A DNA stretch of 38,485 nt from Xanthobacteraceae bacterium (GCA_020441545.1 JAGRLZ010000210.1:1-38485), one strand, 5' to 3'. Shown: positions 8,044 through 16,163, counted from the first letter of the stretch. Notes: generated by a model not told the origin, from the letters alone. Numbers and translations: made by a program.

Positions 8044-9894
8044 TCAGTAAACGTCGCGCTGATAGCGGTGATCGCGCTGCAAGTTGCTCAGATACTCGGT
8101 GGCCGCAGCCTGATCGAGCCCGCCCTCGGCCGCGACGATATCGGTCAGCGCCGCATGGACGTCAGGAGCCATATGCGCGGCGTCGCCGCAGACATAGATG
8201 TGCGCGCCGTCCTCAAGCCACGCATAGATGTCGCGCGCGTTCTCGCGCAGACGGTCCTGCACATAGGTCTTCGGCGTGCGGTCGCGCGAGAACGCGACGT
8301 TCATGCGGCTCAACACGCCGTCCTTGAGATATTGCTGCCACTCGACCTGATACAGGAAGTCGCTGCGGAAATTGCGCTCGCCGAACACCAGCCACGCCTT
8401 GCCGCCCGCGTCACGCGCCTCGCGGTCCTGAATGAAGGCGCGATACGGCGCGACGCCGGTGCCCGCGCCGATCATGATGATCGCGGCGTCGTCATTCTTC
8501 GGCAGGCGGAAATGGGTATTGGCCTGAATGTAAACCGGCAGCGTCGCATCGATGTCGGCGCGCGCCGCGAGATGTCCGGAGGCGACGCCGGCGCGCGGCT
8601 CGCCGTGCAGGTCGTAGCGCACCGCGCTGACGGTGAGATGTGCCTCGTCCGGCTGTGCCGCGAGGCTCGACGCGATCGAATACAGGCGCGGCTGCAACGG
8701 ACGCAATCCGCGCGCGAAGGTTTCGGCATCGAGGCCCTTCACCGGAAAGCGCCGCACGACATCGATGACGTGATTGTCGTGCATGAACGCAGCGCGCGCT
8801 TGCGCCTGATCGGCGGCGCGGAGCTTGTCCAGTTCGGATGCGCCGCTGAGCTGCGCCCAGTGCTCGATGAAACGCGGCGTCACGGCCGTGATCTCGAACG
8901 CGGACGCCAGTGCATCCGCGAGCGGCAGGCTCTGCTTCTTCGCGGCGACGGGCGCACCGGCCGGCAGCGACAGCGTGGTCAGCAGATTTTCGACCAGCGA
9001 CGGATCGTTGCGCGGCACGATGCCGAGCGCGTCACCGGGTTCGTAGACAAGGTTCGAACCTTCGAGCGACAGTTCGACGTGGCGCGTTTCCTTGCTCGAT
9101 CCGCGCCCCGTGAGCACGAGATTGTCGATCACGGTCGCGGCGAACGGATTCTGCTTGTCGAAGGCCGCGGGCGCCGACGGCGCAAGCGTCGCCGCGCCCC
9201 GGACCGCCACGCCCCCCGGCCCGCGCGATTCGGCCGGCGCATCCGCCGGGACGACTTCCAGAACGATGCTTTCGATCCACGCCGCGGCGGCTTCGTCGTA
9301 GTCGACATCGCAATCCACCCGCGGCGCGAGACGCGCGGCGCCAAGCGCCTCGAGCCGGCGATCGATCCGCTTGCCGCCCTCGCAATATTTCTCGTAGGTC
9401 GAGTCGCCGAGCGCGAGCACCGCGAAGCGGACATCCGGCAGCTTCGGCGCCTTGCGGCCTTCGAGAAATTCGAAGAACGCCACGGCGGATTGCGGCGGGT
9501 CGCCCTCGCCATGGGTGCTGGTGATGACCAGGAGGTCCTGCTCGTCCTTCAGCTTGCGCGTCTTGTAGTCGGCCATGTCGGCGACGACCGGCGCGAGCCC
9601 GCGCTGCTGCGCCGCTTCGGCGAGCGTCTTCGCCAGCGCCTTGCCGTTGCCGGTTTCGGTGCCGAACAGGATCGTCAGCGTTCGCGTCGCCGCCGGAGCC
9701 ACGACCTCCGGCAGGCCGGGCGACAGCTGGCCGGGTTCGGCCGGGCGCTCGAGCGTCCGCAGGTTGAAATCGAGACCGGCGAAATAGCCGCTCAACCACA
9801 ACGCCTGGCCGGGCTTGAGCGACACCGCGAGACCGCTGATCCGCTCCCACTGCTCGTTGCTGAGGCCGGGGCCCAGAAATTCCATCTTCGTCAT
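8044..9894 (-). CDS. cysJ: sulfite reductase (NADPH) flavoprotein alpha-component
   Basis: A 616-residue diflavin reductase that passes electrons from NADPH through FAD and FMN to CysI. After about 70 N-terminal residues comes a flavodoxin domain starting TILFGTETGNGKALAKTLAE, then the FAD/connecting domain with RLYSIASS, then the NADPH domain with GAGTGVAPYRAFIQDREA. It ends in the family-typical YQRDVY. The frame is open to 9984, but ATG 9894 (MTKMEFLGPGLSNEQWERIS) fits the family; ATG 9885 is an alternative. No strong ribosome-binding site distinguishes them. It is the first gene of the cysJI operon, and two LysR-like dyads lie 125-165 bases upstream. Confidence 0.95.
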   Translation of the reverse strand: MTKMEFLGPGLSNEQWERISGLAVSLKPGQALWLSGYFAGLDFNLRTLERPAEPGQLSPGLPEVVAPAATRTLTILFGTETGNGKALAKTLAEAAQQRGLAPVVADMADYKTRKLKDEQDLLVITSTHGEGDPPQSAVAFFEFLEGRKAPKLPDVRFAVLALGDSTYEKYCEGGKRIDRRLEALGAARLAPRVDCDVDYDEAAAAWIESIVLEVVPADAPAESRGPGGVAVRGAATLAPSAPAAFDKQNPFAATVIDNLVLTGRGSSKETRHVELSLEGSNLVYEPGDALGIVPRNDPSLVENLLTTLSLPAGAPVAAKKQSLPLADALASAFEITAVTPRFIEHWAQLSGASELDKLRAADQAQARAAFMHDNHVIDVVRRFPVKGLDAETFARGLRPLQPRLYSIASSLAAQPDEAHLTVSAVRYDLHGEPRAGVASGHLAARADIDATLPVYIQANTHFRLPKNDDAAIIMIGAGTGVAPYRAFIQDREARDAGGKAWLVFGERNFRSDFLYQVEWQQYLKDGVLSRMNVAFSRDRTPKTYVQDRLRENARDIYAWLEDGAHIYVCGDAAHMAPDVHAALTDIVAAEGGLDQAAATEYLSNLQRDHRYQRDVY

Positions 9895-10018
9895 GATTGC
9901 ATTCCGGCGCCGGCTGAGGCGCTCTGTTCGATCCCGGCTCGCTTCAAGATGCGGACGCAAGACATCCGCACGCGCATCACGCATTGCACCGGCTGGAGGA
10001 CGCAGAGAAGCGAATGAT

Positions 10019-10058
10019 ATTGCCGTATTGATGCAATAATTTTGCTCGAAAAAGCAAA
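10019..10058 (-). promoter_or_regulatory. twin inverted repeats upstream of cysJ, possible LysR-type operator
   Basis: Two dyads lie side by side in an AT-rich island: ATTGC (10019-10023) with GCAAT (10033-10037), and TTTGC (10041-10045) with GCAAA (10054-10058). Their centres are about 21 bases apart, which is two helical turns, so both would face the same side of the DNA. LysR-type regulators such as CysB-like proteins often bind dyads of this kind as dimers of dimers. The location 125-165 bases upstream of cysJ makes sulfur control an attractive inference, but no regulator is proven. Confidence 0.4.
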
Positions 10059-10267
10059 TAGATTAATGTTTCGAGCCTGGGCTCGGCAGGAGTAAATCCA
10101 TCCCGAAAATCGGGATCATACAGAATAGAGATGCTCCCACCTCCCATGCTGGCGCCCCGTGTGAAAGATTATTTTTTTCAGCCCCGTTCCACGGCTGCGA
10201 TGCGGACGGCCGAATCCTGCCGCCGGCCGCTTTGCCGGCCGCCCGCTAGAGACCCGGGAATCCCGGT

Positions 10268-10372
10268 TAGAGCGCTTTCGAGCGAAGTGGGGTCCGGTTC
10301 GCGTCAAGAAAACGCGCACAAACAATGATATAGAGCCCCGTTCCGATTCTATCGGAACGGAAATGGCTCTAG
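10268..10372. repeat. palindromic intergenic repeat, family 1 copy 2
   Basis: A 105-base element matching the copy at 24622 along nearly its whole length. It starts TAGAGCGCTTTCGAGCGAAG and contains CGGTTCGCGTCAAGAAAACG. It ends in a nested hairpin: outer arms TAGAGCC (10331-10337) and GGCTCTA (10365-10371) enclose a perfect 8-bp inner stem GTTCCGAT (10340-10347)/ATCGGAAC (10351-10358). It lies between cysJ and the acetylpolyamine amidohydrolase. The surrounding 9895-10438 has no credible gene. Confidence 0.75.
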
Positions 10373-10391
10373 GCAGGGGACAAGGCATGTA

Positions 10392-10433
10392 GCTTGGGGC
10401 TTGGGGCTTGGGGCTGGGGGCTTGGGGCTTGGG
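10392..10433. repeat. GCTTGGG heptamer tandem array, G-quadruplex-prone
   Basis: Six perfect-length 7-base units in 42 bases: GCTTGGG three times, one variant GCTGGGG, then GCTTGGG twice. The plus strand has runs of four or more G separated by CTT or CT loops, which fits a G-quadruplex motif. The complementary C-rich strand is the sense strand of the gene that stops 5 bases further on at 10439, so the G runs are on its template strand. Such heptamer arrays vary in copy number by slippage. Confidence 0.8.
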
Positions 10434-10438
10434 CGCGG

Positions 10439-11464
10439 TCAACAGGCCCGTTCGAACCCGCCGAGAACGGCGGCGAGATTGCCGCCCAGGTGGTCCGACA
10501 GGTAGCCGCCTTCCTGCACCAGCACGGTCGGCAATCCGAATTCCGCGATCGCGGCGCCGATGCGCCGGAAGCCGTCGGTCGTCACCGCAAGTCCGGCGAG
10601 CGGATCGTGCTCCGAGGCGTCGAGCCCGAGCGCGACGACCAGCGCGGTCGGCGCGAACGCATCGACGATCCGTTTCGCGCGGACCATCGCCGCCATGTAG
10701 CCCTCGTCGCCGGTGCCGGGCGGCAGAGGGATATTGAGATTGGCGCCGAGCCCCGCGCCCTCGCCGCGCTCGTGCGCATATCCCCAGACGAACGGATAGA
10801 AGCCGACGGGATCGGCATGGATCGACACCGTGAGAATGTCGGGCCGCCGGTAGAAGATGCCCTGCGTTCCGTTGCCGTGATGCACGTCGACATCGAGGAT
10901 CGCGACCCGCTCATGGGCCAGCCGCATGTGCTCGGCCGCGATCGCGGTGTTGTTGAGGAAACAGAATCCGCCGGCCATGTCGCGATAGGCATGATGCCCC
11001 GGCGGGCGGCACAGGGCATAGGCCGCGCGCTCGCCATCGAGAACCAGTTGCGCCGCGGTCACCGCCACGTCGCTGGCCACACAGGCGCCGGCCCATGTCC
11101 CCGGCCCGATCGGACAGGCGGTATCGGCGGTGTGCCAGCCGAGCCGCCCGACGATATGGGCCGGATAGGTCGCGGCATGGCGGACCGGGTGAATATTGGC
11201 GATCATCTCCGGACCGCTGTCGCCAAGCGCCGCCCATGCGTCCCACGCTTCCTCGAGGAAATTCAGGTACTCGGCGCTGTGAACGCGGGCGCGCGGCCCC
11301 TGTCCGAAGACCGTCGGCGCGATCAGTCGATGAGCACCGGCGGACAGGCCCGCCAGCAGCCGGTCAGCCCGCTCCGGCTGCTCGGTGGTGCGCGTGACCA
11401 CGCCCCGCACCAGAAAGAACTGCGGATCGTGAGCGCGATGCTGCTCGCTATAGACTGCCTTCAC
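10439..11464 (-). CDS. acetylpolyamine amidohydrolase / class II-type histone deacetylase family
   Basis: A 341-residue zinc deacetylase, the same length as the Mycoplana acetylpolyamine amidohydrolase and similar to it throughout. CRPPGHHA carries the catalytic His pair (157, 158). DVDVHHGNGTQ gives zinc ligands Asp193 and His195, and GLDASEHDP gives the third ligand Asp282; the catalytic Tyr is in QEGGYL. The family removes acetyl groups from acetylputrescine, acetylcadaverine or acetylspermidine in the cytoplasm; activity on acetylated protein is possible but less likely. The frame extends to 11509, but GTG 11464 (then KAVYSEQHRAHD) is preceded by GAGGGG at good spacing and gives the family length. 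It is transcribed alone, between two repeat-rich non-coding stretches, and a heptamer array abuts its 3' end. Confidence 0.9.
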   Translation of the reverse strand: MKAVYSEQHRAHDPQFFLVRGVVTRTTEQPERADRLLAGLSAGAHRLIAPTVFGQGPRARVHSAEYLNFLEEAWDAWAALGDSGPEMIANIHPVRHAATYPAHIVGRLGWHTADTACPIGPGTWAGACVASDVAVTAAQLVLDGERAAYALCRPPGHHAYRDMAGGFCFLNNTAIAAEHMRLAHERVAILDVDVHHGNGTQGIFYRRPDILTVSIHADPVGFYPFVWGYAHERGEGAGLGANLNIPLPPGTGDEGYMAAMVRAKRIVDAFAPTALVVALGLDASEHDPLAGLAVTTDGFRRIGAAIAEFGLPTVLVQEGGYLSDHLGGNLAAVLGGFERAC

Positions 11465-11523
11465 CGTATTCCCCTCGCCCGTCGCATTCGTCCTGCGCGC
11501 GACGCGCATGCCGGTCCACGGCG

Positions 11524-11549
11524 TGCGCGTCCTTGCGTCAACGCACTAT
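11524..11549 (-). other. 26-base element shared with 35102-35127
   Basis: Read on the minus strand it is ATAG-x-G-x-GTTGACGCAAG-x-ACGCGCA, identical at 23 of 26 positions to the element at 35102-35127. Here it lies 60-85 bases upstream of the acetylpolyamine amidohydrolase start in the same orientation. GTTGAC could serve as a -35 hexamer, but no convincing -10 follows, so its role is open. Confidence 0.5.
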
Positions 11550-11669
11550 AGCAGGCTGTTGAAGGCGCGGTGGCGCGGTTGTTTACAGGATAATTCCCAC
11601 CCCTGAACGATTTGGGAAATGGTGGATGACAAAACCGCCTGTCAGGATGTGGCGCAAGGTTCCTCGCCA

Positions 11670-11775
11670 TCATTCCGGAGCGCGCGCAGCGCGAACCCGA
11701 AAATCCAGCCACACGGATTGTCCCTGCATTTGCCGGCGTCCGGATCGCCGCTTGCACAGCGTCCGGAATGACGAC
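11670..11775. repeat. palindromic intergenic repeat, family 2 copy 1
   Basis: About 106 bases bounded by inverted ends TCATTCCGG and CCGGAATGACGA, with GCGAACCCG inside the left end. The same termini and internal layout occur at 32278-32386. It sits in the 541-base stretch 11465-12005 between the amidohydrolase and the wbqC-like gene, where I find no credible coding region. This type of element is common between genes in Bradyrhizobium-like genomes. Confidence 0.7.
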
Positions 11776-12005
11776 AAGGAGTTTCTCAATAGCCTGTAGA
11801 CCAGACGGCCCGTATACCTGTAAGGGACGCAACGGCATCGAGAGGATCGTTTGCCGCCTCAGGAGCGCTGCCGCATCACAGCCCGCCATGACGAGAAGAC
11901 CGACAGCTTATCTCTTCCCGCAATTCTCCCGGCTGCTGCCATTGCATGGTGGATCGATTGAATCCAGACCCGAGACAACCGCCCACCACCGGACATGACG
12001 ACGGC

Positions 12006-12707
12006 ATGCGCATCAGCATCATCCAGTCCTGCTATATCCCCTGGAAGGGCTTCTTCGACCTGATCGGGCGGTGCGATACCTATGTGATCTTCGACAGCGC
12101 CCAATACGTCAAGCGTCACTGGCATAACCGCAATCGGATCAAGACCGCCAGGGGCGTCGAATGGCTGACGATTCCCGTCATCACCAAGGGCCGCTTCGAC
12201 CAGCCGATCGACGCCGTCGAAATCGAGAAGCCGTGGGCGGACAAGCACTGGCGCAGCATCGAACTGGCCTATCGCCCGGCCCCCTATTTCACCGAGGTCG
12301 CGCCCACCGTCATGCGCTGGTATGAGGCGGCCGACAAGCTATCCCGCCTGACCGAAGTCAACGCGATGTTCCTGCACGGAATCGCGGAGTTGCTCGGCTT
12401 GCGGACCCGCATCGTGCGCGACGATGGCTATCCCGCGACTGGCGCGAAGACCGAACGGCTGCTGGGCATCGCAACGGCGGCGGGCGCCGACCGATATCTC
12501 AGCGGTCCGTCCGCCCGCGCCTATTTCGACGAACCGATGTTTCGCGCCGCCGGTATCACGCCCGAATGGATGGACTACAGCGACTATCCCGCGTACCCGC
12601 AGCTCCACGGTCCGTTTGACCATGCCGTGACCGTGCTGGACGTGCTGTTCAATACCGGCCCCGATGCCCCGCGCCATATTCTGCGCCGCGGCCGGCCTGC
12701 CGATTGA
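12006..12707 (+). CDS. WbqC-like family protein
   Basis: A 233-residue member of the WbqC-like family. It starts MRISIIQSCYIPWKGFFDLI, continues CDTYVIFDSAQYVKRHWHNR, and has the conserved WLTIPVITKGRFDQPI and later GADRYLSGPSARAYFDE. The family is found in O-antigen and other surface-polysaccharide clusters, and its biochemical role is not well established. It is soluble, with no signal peptide or membrane segment. The frame is open to 11946, but ATG 12006 begins the conserved core directly. It opens a plus-strand run of three genes with the NeuD-like and propeller proteins, so co-expression is likely. After its stop the same frame stays open for about 40 codons, which is noted as a finding. 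Confidence 0.87.
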   Translation: MRISIIQSCYIPWKGFFDLIGRCDTYVIFDSAQYVKRHWHNRNRIKTARGVEWLTIPVITKGRFDQPIDAVEIEKPWADKHWRSIELAYRPAPYFTEVAPTVMRWYEAADKLSRLTEVNAMFLHGIAELLGLRTRIVRDDGYPATGAKTERLLGIATAAGADRYLSGPSARAYFDEPMFRAAGITPEWMDYSDYPAYPQLHGPFDHAVTVLDVLFNTGPDAPRHILRRGRPAD

Positions 12708-12850
12708 CGGCTGTGCTGGCACGACCTCGTGCATGGGATCGGCCTGTCCCGCCATGGCGTCAGCGTCCACGATGCCTTTGACCTTGACATTCACAGCCCC
12801 GCACTGGCTGATCGAACGCCAGTGGCATGACAAACCATGAGGCCGACGGC

Positions 12851-13513
12851 ATGCAGGATATCGTTATCTTCGGCACCGGAGACATCGCCGAGCTGGCGGA
12901 TTTCTATTTCACGCACGATTCCTCCTTCAACGTCGCAGGCTTCACGGTCGACGCGGCCTATGTCGAAAGCGATATATTCCTCGGACGGCCACTGGTGCCG
13001 TTCGAGCAGGTAACCGAACGCTTCCCGCCGGAGCGCTACGGCTTCTTCGTCGCGGTTGCCTATGCCAGGCTCAACGGCCTGCGGGCGGAGCGCGTCACGG
13101 CCGCACGCGCGCAAGGCTATCGCCTGGTGTCCTATGTGAGCAGCCGTGCGACCACCTTCGCCGGGCTGGAAATCGGAGAGAACTGCTTCATCCTCGAAGA
13201 CAACACGATTCAGCCGTTCGCGCGGATCGGCGACAACGTCACATTGTGGAGCGGGAATCACATCGGGCATCATTCGCGGATCGCGGACGACGTCTTCATC
13301 GCCTCGCATGCGGTTATCTCCGGAGGCGTCACGATCGGACGGGGCAGCTTCATCGGCGTCAATGTCACGATCCGCGACCACGTCACGCTCGGACAGAAAT
13401 GCGTCATTGGCGCAGGCGCACTGGTGCTGGAGGATCAGCCGGATTTCTCGGTGGCGGCGCCACGGGGCACCGAACGGTCGCCGGTGCCCAGCACGCGCCT
13501 GCGCCGGATCTGA
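12851..13513 (+). CDS. NeuD-like sugar O-acyltransferase (left-handed beta-helix)
   Basis: A 220-residue acyltransferase of the NeuD/PglD type. The N-terminal half has a Rossmann-like start (MQDIVIFGTGDIAELADFYF). The C-terminal half (from about residue 95) is a hexapeptide-repeat beta-helix: IGENCFILEDNTIQPFARIG, then NHIGHHSRIADDVFIASHAV, then VTIGRGSFIGVNVTI. The likely catalytic His is in the HIGHHS turn. Such enzymes transfer acetyl from acetyl-CoA to an amino or hydroxyl group of an activated sugar. I chose ATG 12851 because GAGG precedes it by about 8 bases and it starts at the first beta strand; ATG 12827 (MTNHEADG added) is the alternative. It is followed 9 bases later by the propeller gene, so the two are almost certainly one transcript. 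Confidence 0.85.
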   Translation: MQDIVIFGTGDIAELADFYFTHDSSFNVAGFTVDAAYVESDIFLGRPLVPFEQVTERFPPERYGFFVAVAYARLNGLRAERVTAARAQGYRLVSYVSSRATTFAGLEIGENCFILEDNTIQPFARIGDNVTLWSGNHIGHHSRIADDVFIASHAVISGGVTIGRGSFIGVNVTIRDHVTLGQKCVIGAGALVLEDQPDFSVAAPRGTERSPVPSTRLRRI

Positions 13514-13522
13514 GGGCCGGCG

Positions 13523-14449
13523 ATGCGGTGGCGCAAGCTCGGGTGGATATTCGTCGCCGACGGCCATTCGGCATGGATGCACAGTCACGCCATGGTCCCG
13601 ATCGCGCGCCCGCTTGGCGACTTCCGTTACCGCATCTACTTCACGCCGCGGGATCGCGAGGCGCGCTCCAACGTTCAATGGCTCGACATCGACATCCGCG
13701 ATCCGACCAGGGTGCTGCGGTTGTCCGGGCGGCCGCTGCTAACGCCCGGCGTGCCCGGCTGCTTCGACGACAGCGGCGCAATCGGCTGCTGGATCGTCGA
13801 GCATGACGGAACGGAAATGCTCTACTACCAGGGCTGGAACAAAACCGTGACCGTGGGCTTCCATGTCGCTGTCGGCATCGCGGTCAGGCCCGCCGGAAAT
13901 CCCGACGCCCCGTTCGAGCGCATCAGCGCCGGCCCGATCCTGGACCGCTGCGTCGCCGAGCCGTTCTTTATCGCCGATCCTGCCGTCTTCAACGAGAATG
14001 GCCGCTGGCGCATATGGTATCAATCCGGCAAGCCGTGGACATTTTCAGGCGGCCAGATGCTTCCGTCCTACGACATCCACTATGCCGAGTCGCGCGATGG
14101 ACGACACTGGGACCTGACGGGGCAGACCGCCCTGACATTCGCCCATCCCGAGGAAGTGGCGATCGCCCGCTTCTGTCCTTTGCGCGAAGCCGATGGCAGC
14201 TACAAGGCGTGGTATTCCTACCGCAGCAACAGCTGGGGTTATTGCATCGGCCATGCCACGTCGCCGGACGGGATCGGCTGGACCCGCCACGACGACAAGG
14301 CCGGCATCGCATGCGACCCCGACAGCTGGGAGCGCAGCATGATCTGCTACCCTTACGTCCTCGACACCGAGGTCGGCCGCGTCATGTTCTACAATGGCGG
14401 GCGCTACAGCGACGCCGGATTCGGCGTTGCGATCCTCGAACAGGATTGA
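13523..14449 (+). CDS. beta-propeller glycosidase-like protein of polysaccharide locus
   Basis: A 308-residue cytoplasmic protein with repeated aromatic-rich blades typical of five-bladed propellers related to GH43/GH130 folds. Blade-like segments include GCFDDSGAIGCWIVEHDG, MLYYQGWNK, FFIADPAVFNENGRWRIWY, YDIHYAESRDGRHWDL, YKAWYSYRSNSWGYCIGHA and MICYPYVLDTEVGRVMFYNG. No signal peptide is visible, so it would act inside the cell. Proteins of this kind appear in O-antigen and capsule clusters, where activity is mostly unproven; it could bind or process a nucleotide-sugar or lipid-linked glycan. GAGGG, overlapping the stop of the preceding gene, lies just upstream of ATG 13523. It converges on the methyltransferase gene with only 9 bases between. 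Confidence 0.75.
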   Translation: MRWRKLGWIFVADGHSAWMHSHAMVPIARPLGDFRYRIYFTPRDREARSNVQWLDIDIRDPTRVLRLSGRPLLTPGVPGCFDDSGAIGCWIVEHDGTEMLYYQGWNKTVTVGFHVAVGIAVRPAGNPDAPFERISAGPILDRCVAEPFFIADPAVFNENGRWRIWYQSGKPWTFSGGQMLPSYDIHYAESRDGRHWDLTGQTALTFAHPEEVAIARFCPLREADGSYKAWYSYRSNSWGYCIGHATSPDGIGWTRHDDKAGIACDPDSWERSMICYPYVLDTEVGRVMFYNGGRYSDAGFGVAILEQD

Positions 14450-14458
14450 ACGCCGGCG

Positions 14459-15094
14459 CTATCGATGCCGGACGACGACCGTGAATTCGTAAAGCCCGTA
14501 GTCCTGCAATAGCGCGACCGAGCGGCCAAAGCGACGAAGGCAGTTCGACAGCGTGGCGACGGGATCGGCGTAATAGAGATTCGGCCGGCGCCGTTCGGGA
14601 TCGCTCGACAGACTCAGGATATTGAAGGCGAAGCCGCGCCGGCCGGCGCCGGCAAGCCGATCGATCGTCCCGTCGACATAGCGCGCCCAGACATCGTCAG
14701 CCGTATCGCCCTTGACGTTGAAGATGCCGCTGGCCACCGCGAAATCGGCGGCCTCCGCCGGTTGGCCGCCGAGGCGCCATTGCCGGTCGTCGCCTTCGCC
14801 GTGCAGCCGCGCGGCCTCCGCGATCATGTCGGGCACCACGTCATAGCCGATATAGGCGCCCGTATGGCCCGTGGCGCGCAGGAAACGGAGGAAGTCGCCG
14901 TAACCGCATCCGATGTCCAGCACGGACGCATCGGGCAAGCCATCGAGCAGGCGCAGGAACTGGCGGTGACGCAACTCCTGCGATTCAATGCCGTTCCAAT
15001 CGACGCCACGCGGCGTCGCTCCATGTTCGGCCAGACGCGCCGCGTAGTATGCCGCCACGCCATCGAGAACGGAAGCAGAGGAAGCGTCGATCAT
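14459..15094 (-). CDS. class I SAM-dependent methyltransferase
   Basis: A 211-residue Rossmann-fold methyltransferase. Motif I is VLDIGCGYGDFLRFL near residue 60; motif II YIGYDVVPDMI follows, and FNILSLSSD lies in a later strand. The substrate cannot be read; its place in a polysaccharide locus suggests a sugar or lipid-linked glycan. The frame extends to 15241, but ATG 15094 (MIDASSASVLDGVAAYYAAR) gives a normal N-terminus and leaves 73 bases after the GT2 gene upstream on the same strand. The ribosome-binding site is weak, so the start is moderately sure. Confidence 0.83.
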   Translation of the reverse strand: MIDASSASVLDGVAAYYAARLAEHGATPRGVDWNGIESQELRHRQFLRLLDGLPDASVLDIGCGYGDFLRFLRATGHTGAYIGYDVVPDMIAEAARLHGEGDDRQWRLGGQPAEAADFAVASGIFNVKGDTADDVWARYVDGTIDRLAGAGRRGFAFNILSLSSDPERRRPNLYYADPVATLSNCLRRFGRSVALLQDYGLYEFTVVVRHR

Positions 15095-15167
15095 GGAACG
15101 TCCATTCGGTAGGCTTTCATGCCGGGGACCAGCCCGACGACTGCGCATCCCGCGCGTTGACCTCCCT

Positions 15168-16163
15168 CTATCGAGGGACGTCGGAATCGATTGCCCTGTC
15201 GCGCTGCAAACGGTGGACCGTTGACGCGCCAGCCGCGGCAATCCGCTCTGCGCGATAGATATGCCGCACGACAGTATAGGGGCGTCGCTTGGTTTCGGAC
15301 AGGATGTTGGCGACGTAAATGCCGATAATACCGAGGATCAGGGTTGTCGAGCCGCCAAAGAACCAGATCGAAATAATCAGCGAGGTGAAGCCGTCGACAC
15401 CGATGCCGGAGAACAGATAGCGGGTGAGGAAAAAGCCGATCGTCACCAGCGACAGTGCAAAGATCGCAATCCCTGCATACAGGATAAGATGAAGTATCCT
15501 GGTCGATGTCGTGGTGAGATACTTCACCGCCATCTCGATCCGCATCGCGAGCGAATAGGTGGACGGCGAACTCGACAGCTTGCGGACCGTCACCGGCACC
15601 TGCCTGAACCCCGTCAGTTGCCACAGGTGCAGGATCAGGAACTCGCGATCCCGATGACGCACCAGGGCCCGAACGAAGTCACGGTTCATCAGGCGGGCGA
15701 TCACCAGATTGCGCGGCACCGGCTCATCGCTCAACACATCGATGAACGAGAAGAACAGCGCGCCGGTCACCCGTTCGACGATACCGCCACGGCGCGCCTC
15801 CTGCACGCCAAAGACGACGTCGCAATCATTCTGTAGCCAGCGCCGGTAAAACGCGAGCAGGAGCTCCGGCTCCTCCTCGAGATCGCTGTCGATCAGGAAC
15901 ACCAGATCGCCGGTCGCTTCCGCGAGGCCGGTCATGATCGCCTTGTGATGACCGAAATTGCGCGACAGATCGACCACCACGATCCGCGGATCGCGACGCT
16001 GCCGGGCGAGCACCAGATCGAGGCTGTCATCAGGGGAGCCATCGTTGACGACGATCAGTTCGATATCGTCGGCTATCGTCTCGGCGGCCGCAAATATACG
16101 GCGACAGAATTCATCGATCGTCGAGGCCGACCTGTAAAGGGTCGTCACAATGGACAATCTCAC
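15168..16163 (-). CDS. membrane-anchored GT2 glycosyltransferase (GtrB/DPM1-like)
   Basis: A 331-residue family 2 glycosyltransferase. The GT-A domain has SIVTTLYRSASTIDEF, VVNDGSPDDSLDLV, LSRNFGHHKAIMTGL and the DxD-like LIDSDLEEEPE. The C-terminus has two hydrophobic helices (ILHLILYAGIAIFALSLVTI and SLIISIWFFGGSTTLILGII) with a short cytoplasmic tail. This layout is that of GtrB and dolichol-phosphate mannose synthase homologues, which load a sugar onto undecaprenyl phosphate at the inner membrane. Start: GTG 16163 (then RLSIVTT) has AAGG about 7 bases upstream; ATG 16229 would add residues not typical of the family. It is divergent from ugd across 293 bases. Confidence 0.88.
   Translation of the reverse strand: MRLSIVTTLYRSASTIDEFCRRIFAAAETIADDIELIVVNDGSPDDSLDLVLARQRRDPRIVVVDLSRNFGHHKAIMTGLAEATGDLVFLIDSDLEEEPELLLAFYRRWLQNDCDVVFGVQEARRGGIVERVTGALFFSFIDVLSDEPVPRNLVIARLMNRDFVRALVRHRDREFLILHLWQLTGFRQVPVTVRKLSSSPSTYSLAMRIEMAVKYLTTTSTRILHLILYAGIAIFALSLVTIGFFLTRYLFSGIGVDGFTSLIISIWFFGGSTTLILGIIGIYVANILSETKRRPYTVVRHIYRAERIAAAGASTVHRLQRDRAIDSDVPR

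Noticed and set aside
6212-8050. 612-residue plus-strand frame opposite cysI
   Set aside because: Antisense shadow typical of GC-rich genes; the minus frame has all CysI motifs.
8029-10017. 662-residue plus-strand frame opposite cysJ
   Set aside because: Antisense shadow of a well-supported gene, Arg-rich and without domains.
10116-10442. Minus-strand frame with a repeated PKPQAPS peptide
   Set aside because: It is the translation of the heptamer array and a palindromic repeat, with no homology and no ribosome-binding site.
11461-11889. 142-residue minus-strand frame upstream of the amidohydrolase
   Set aside because: It crosses a family 2 repeat and the 26-base element; composition is not gene-like.
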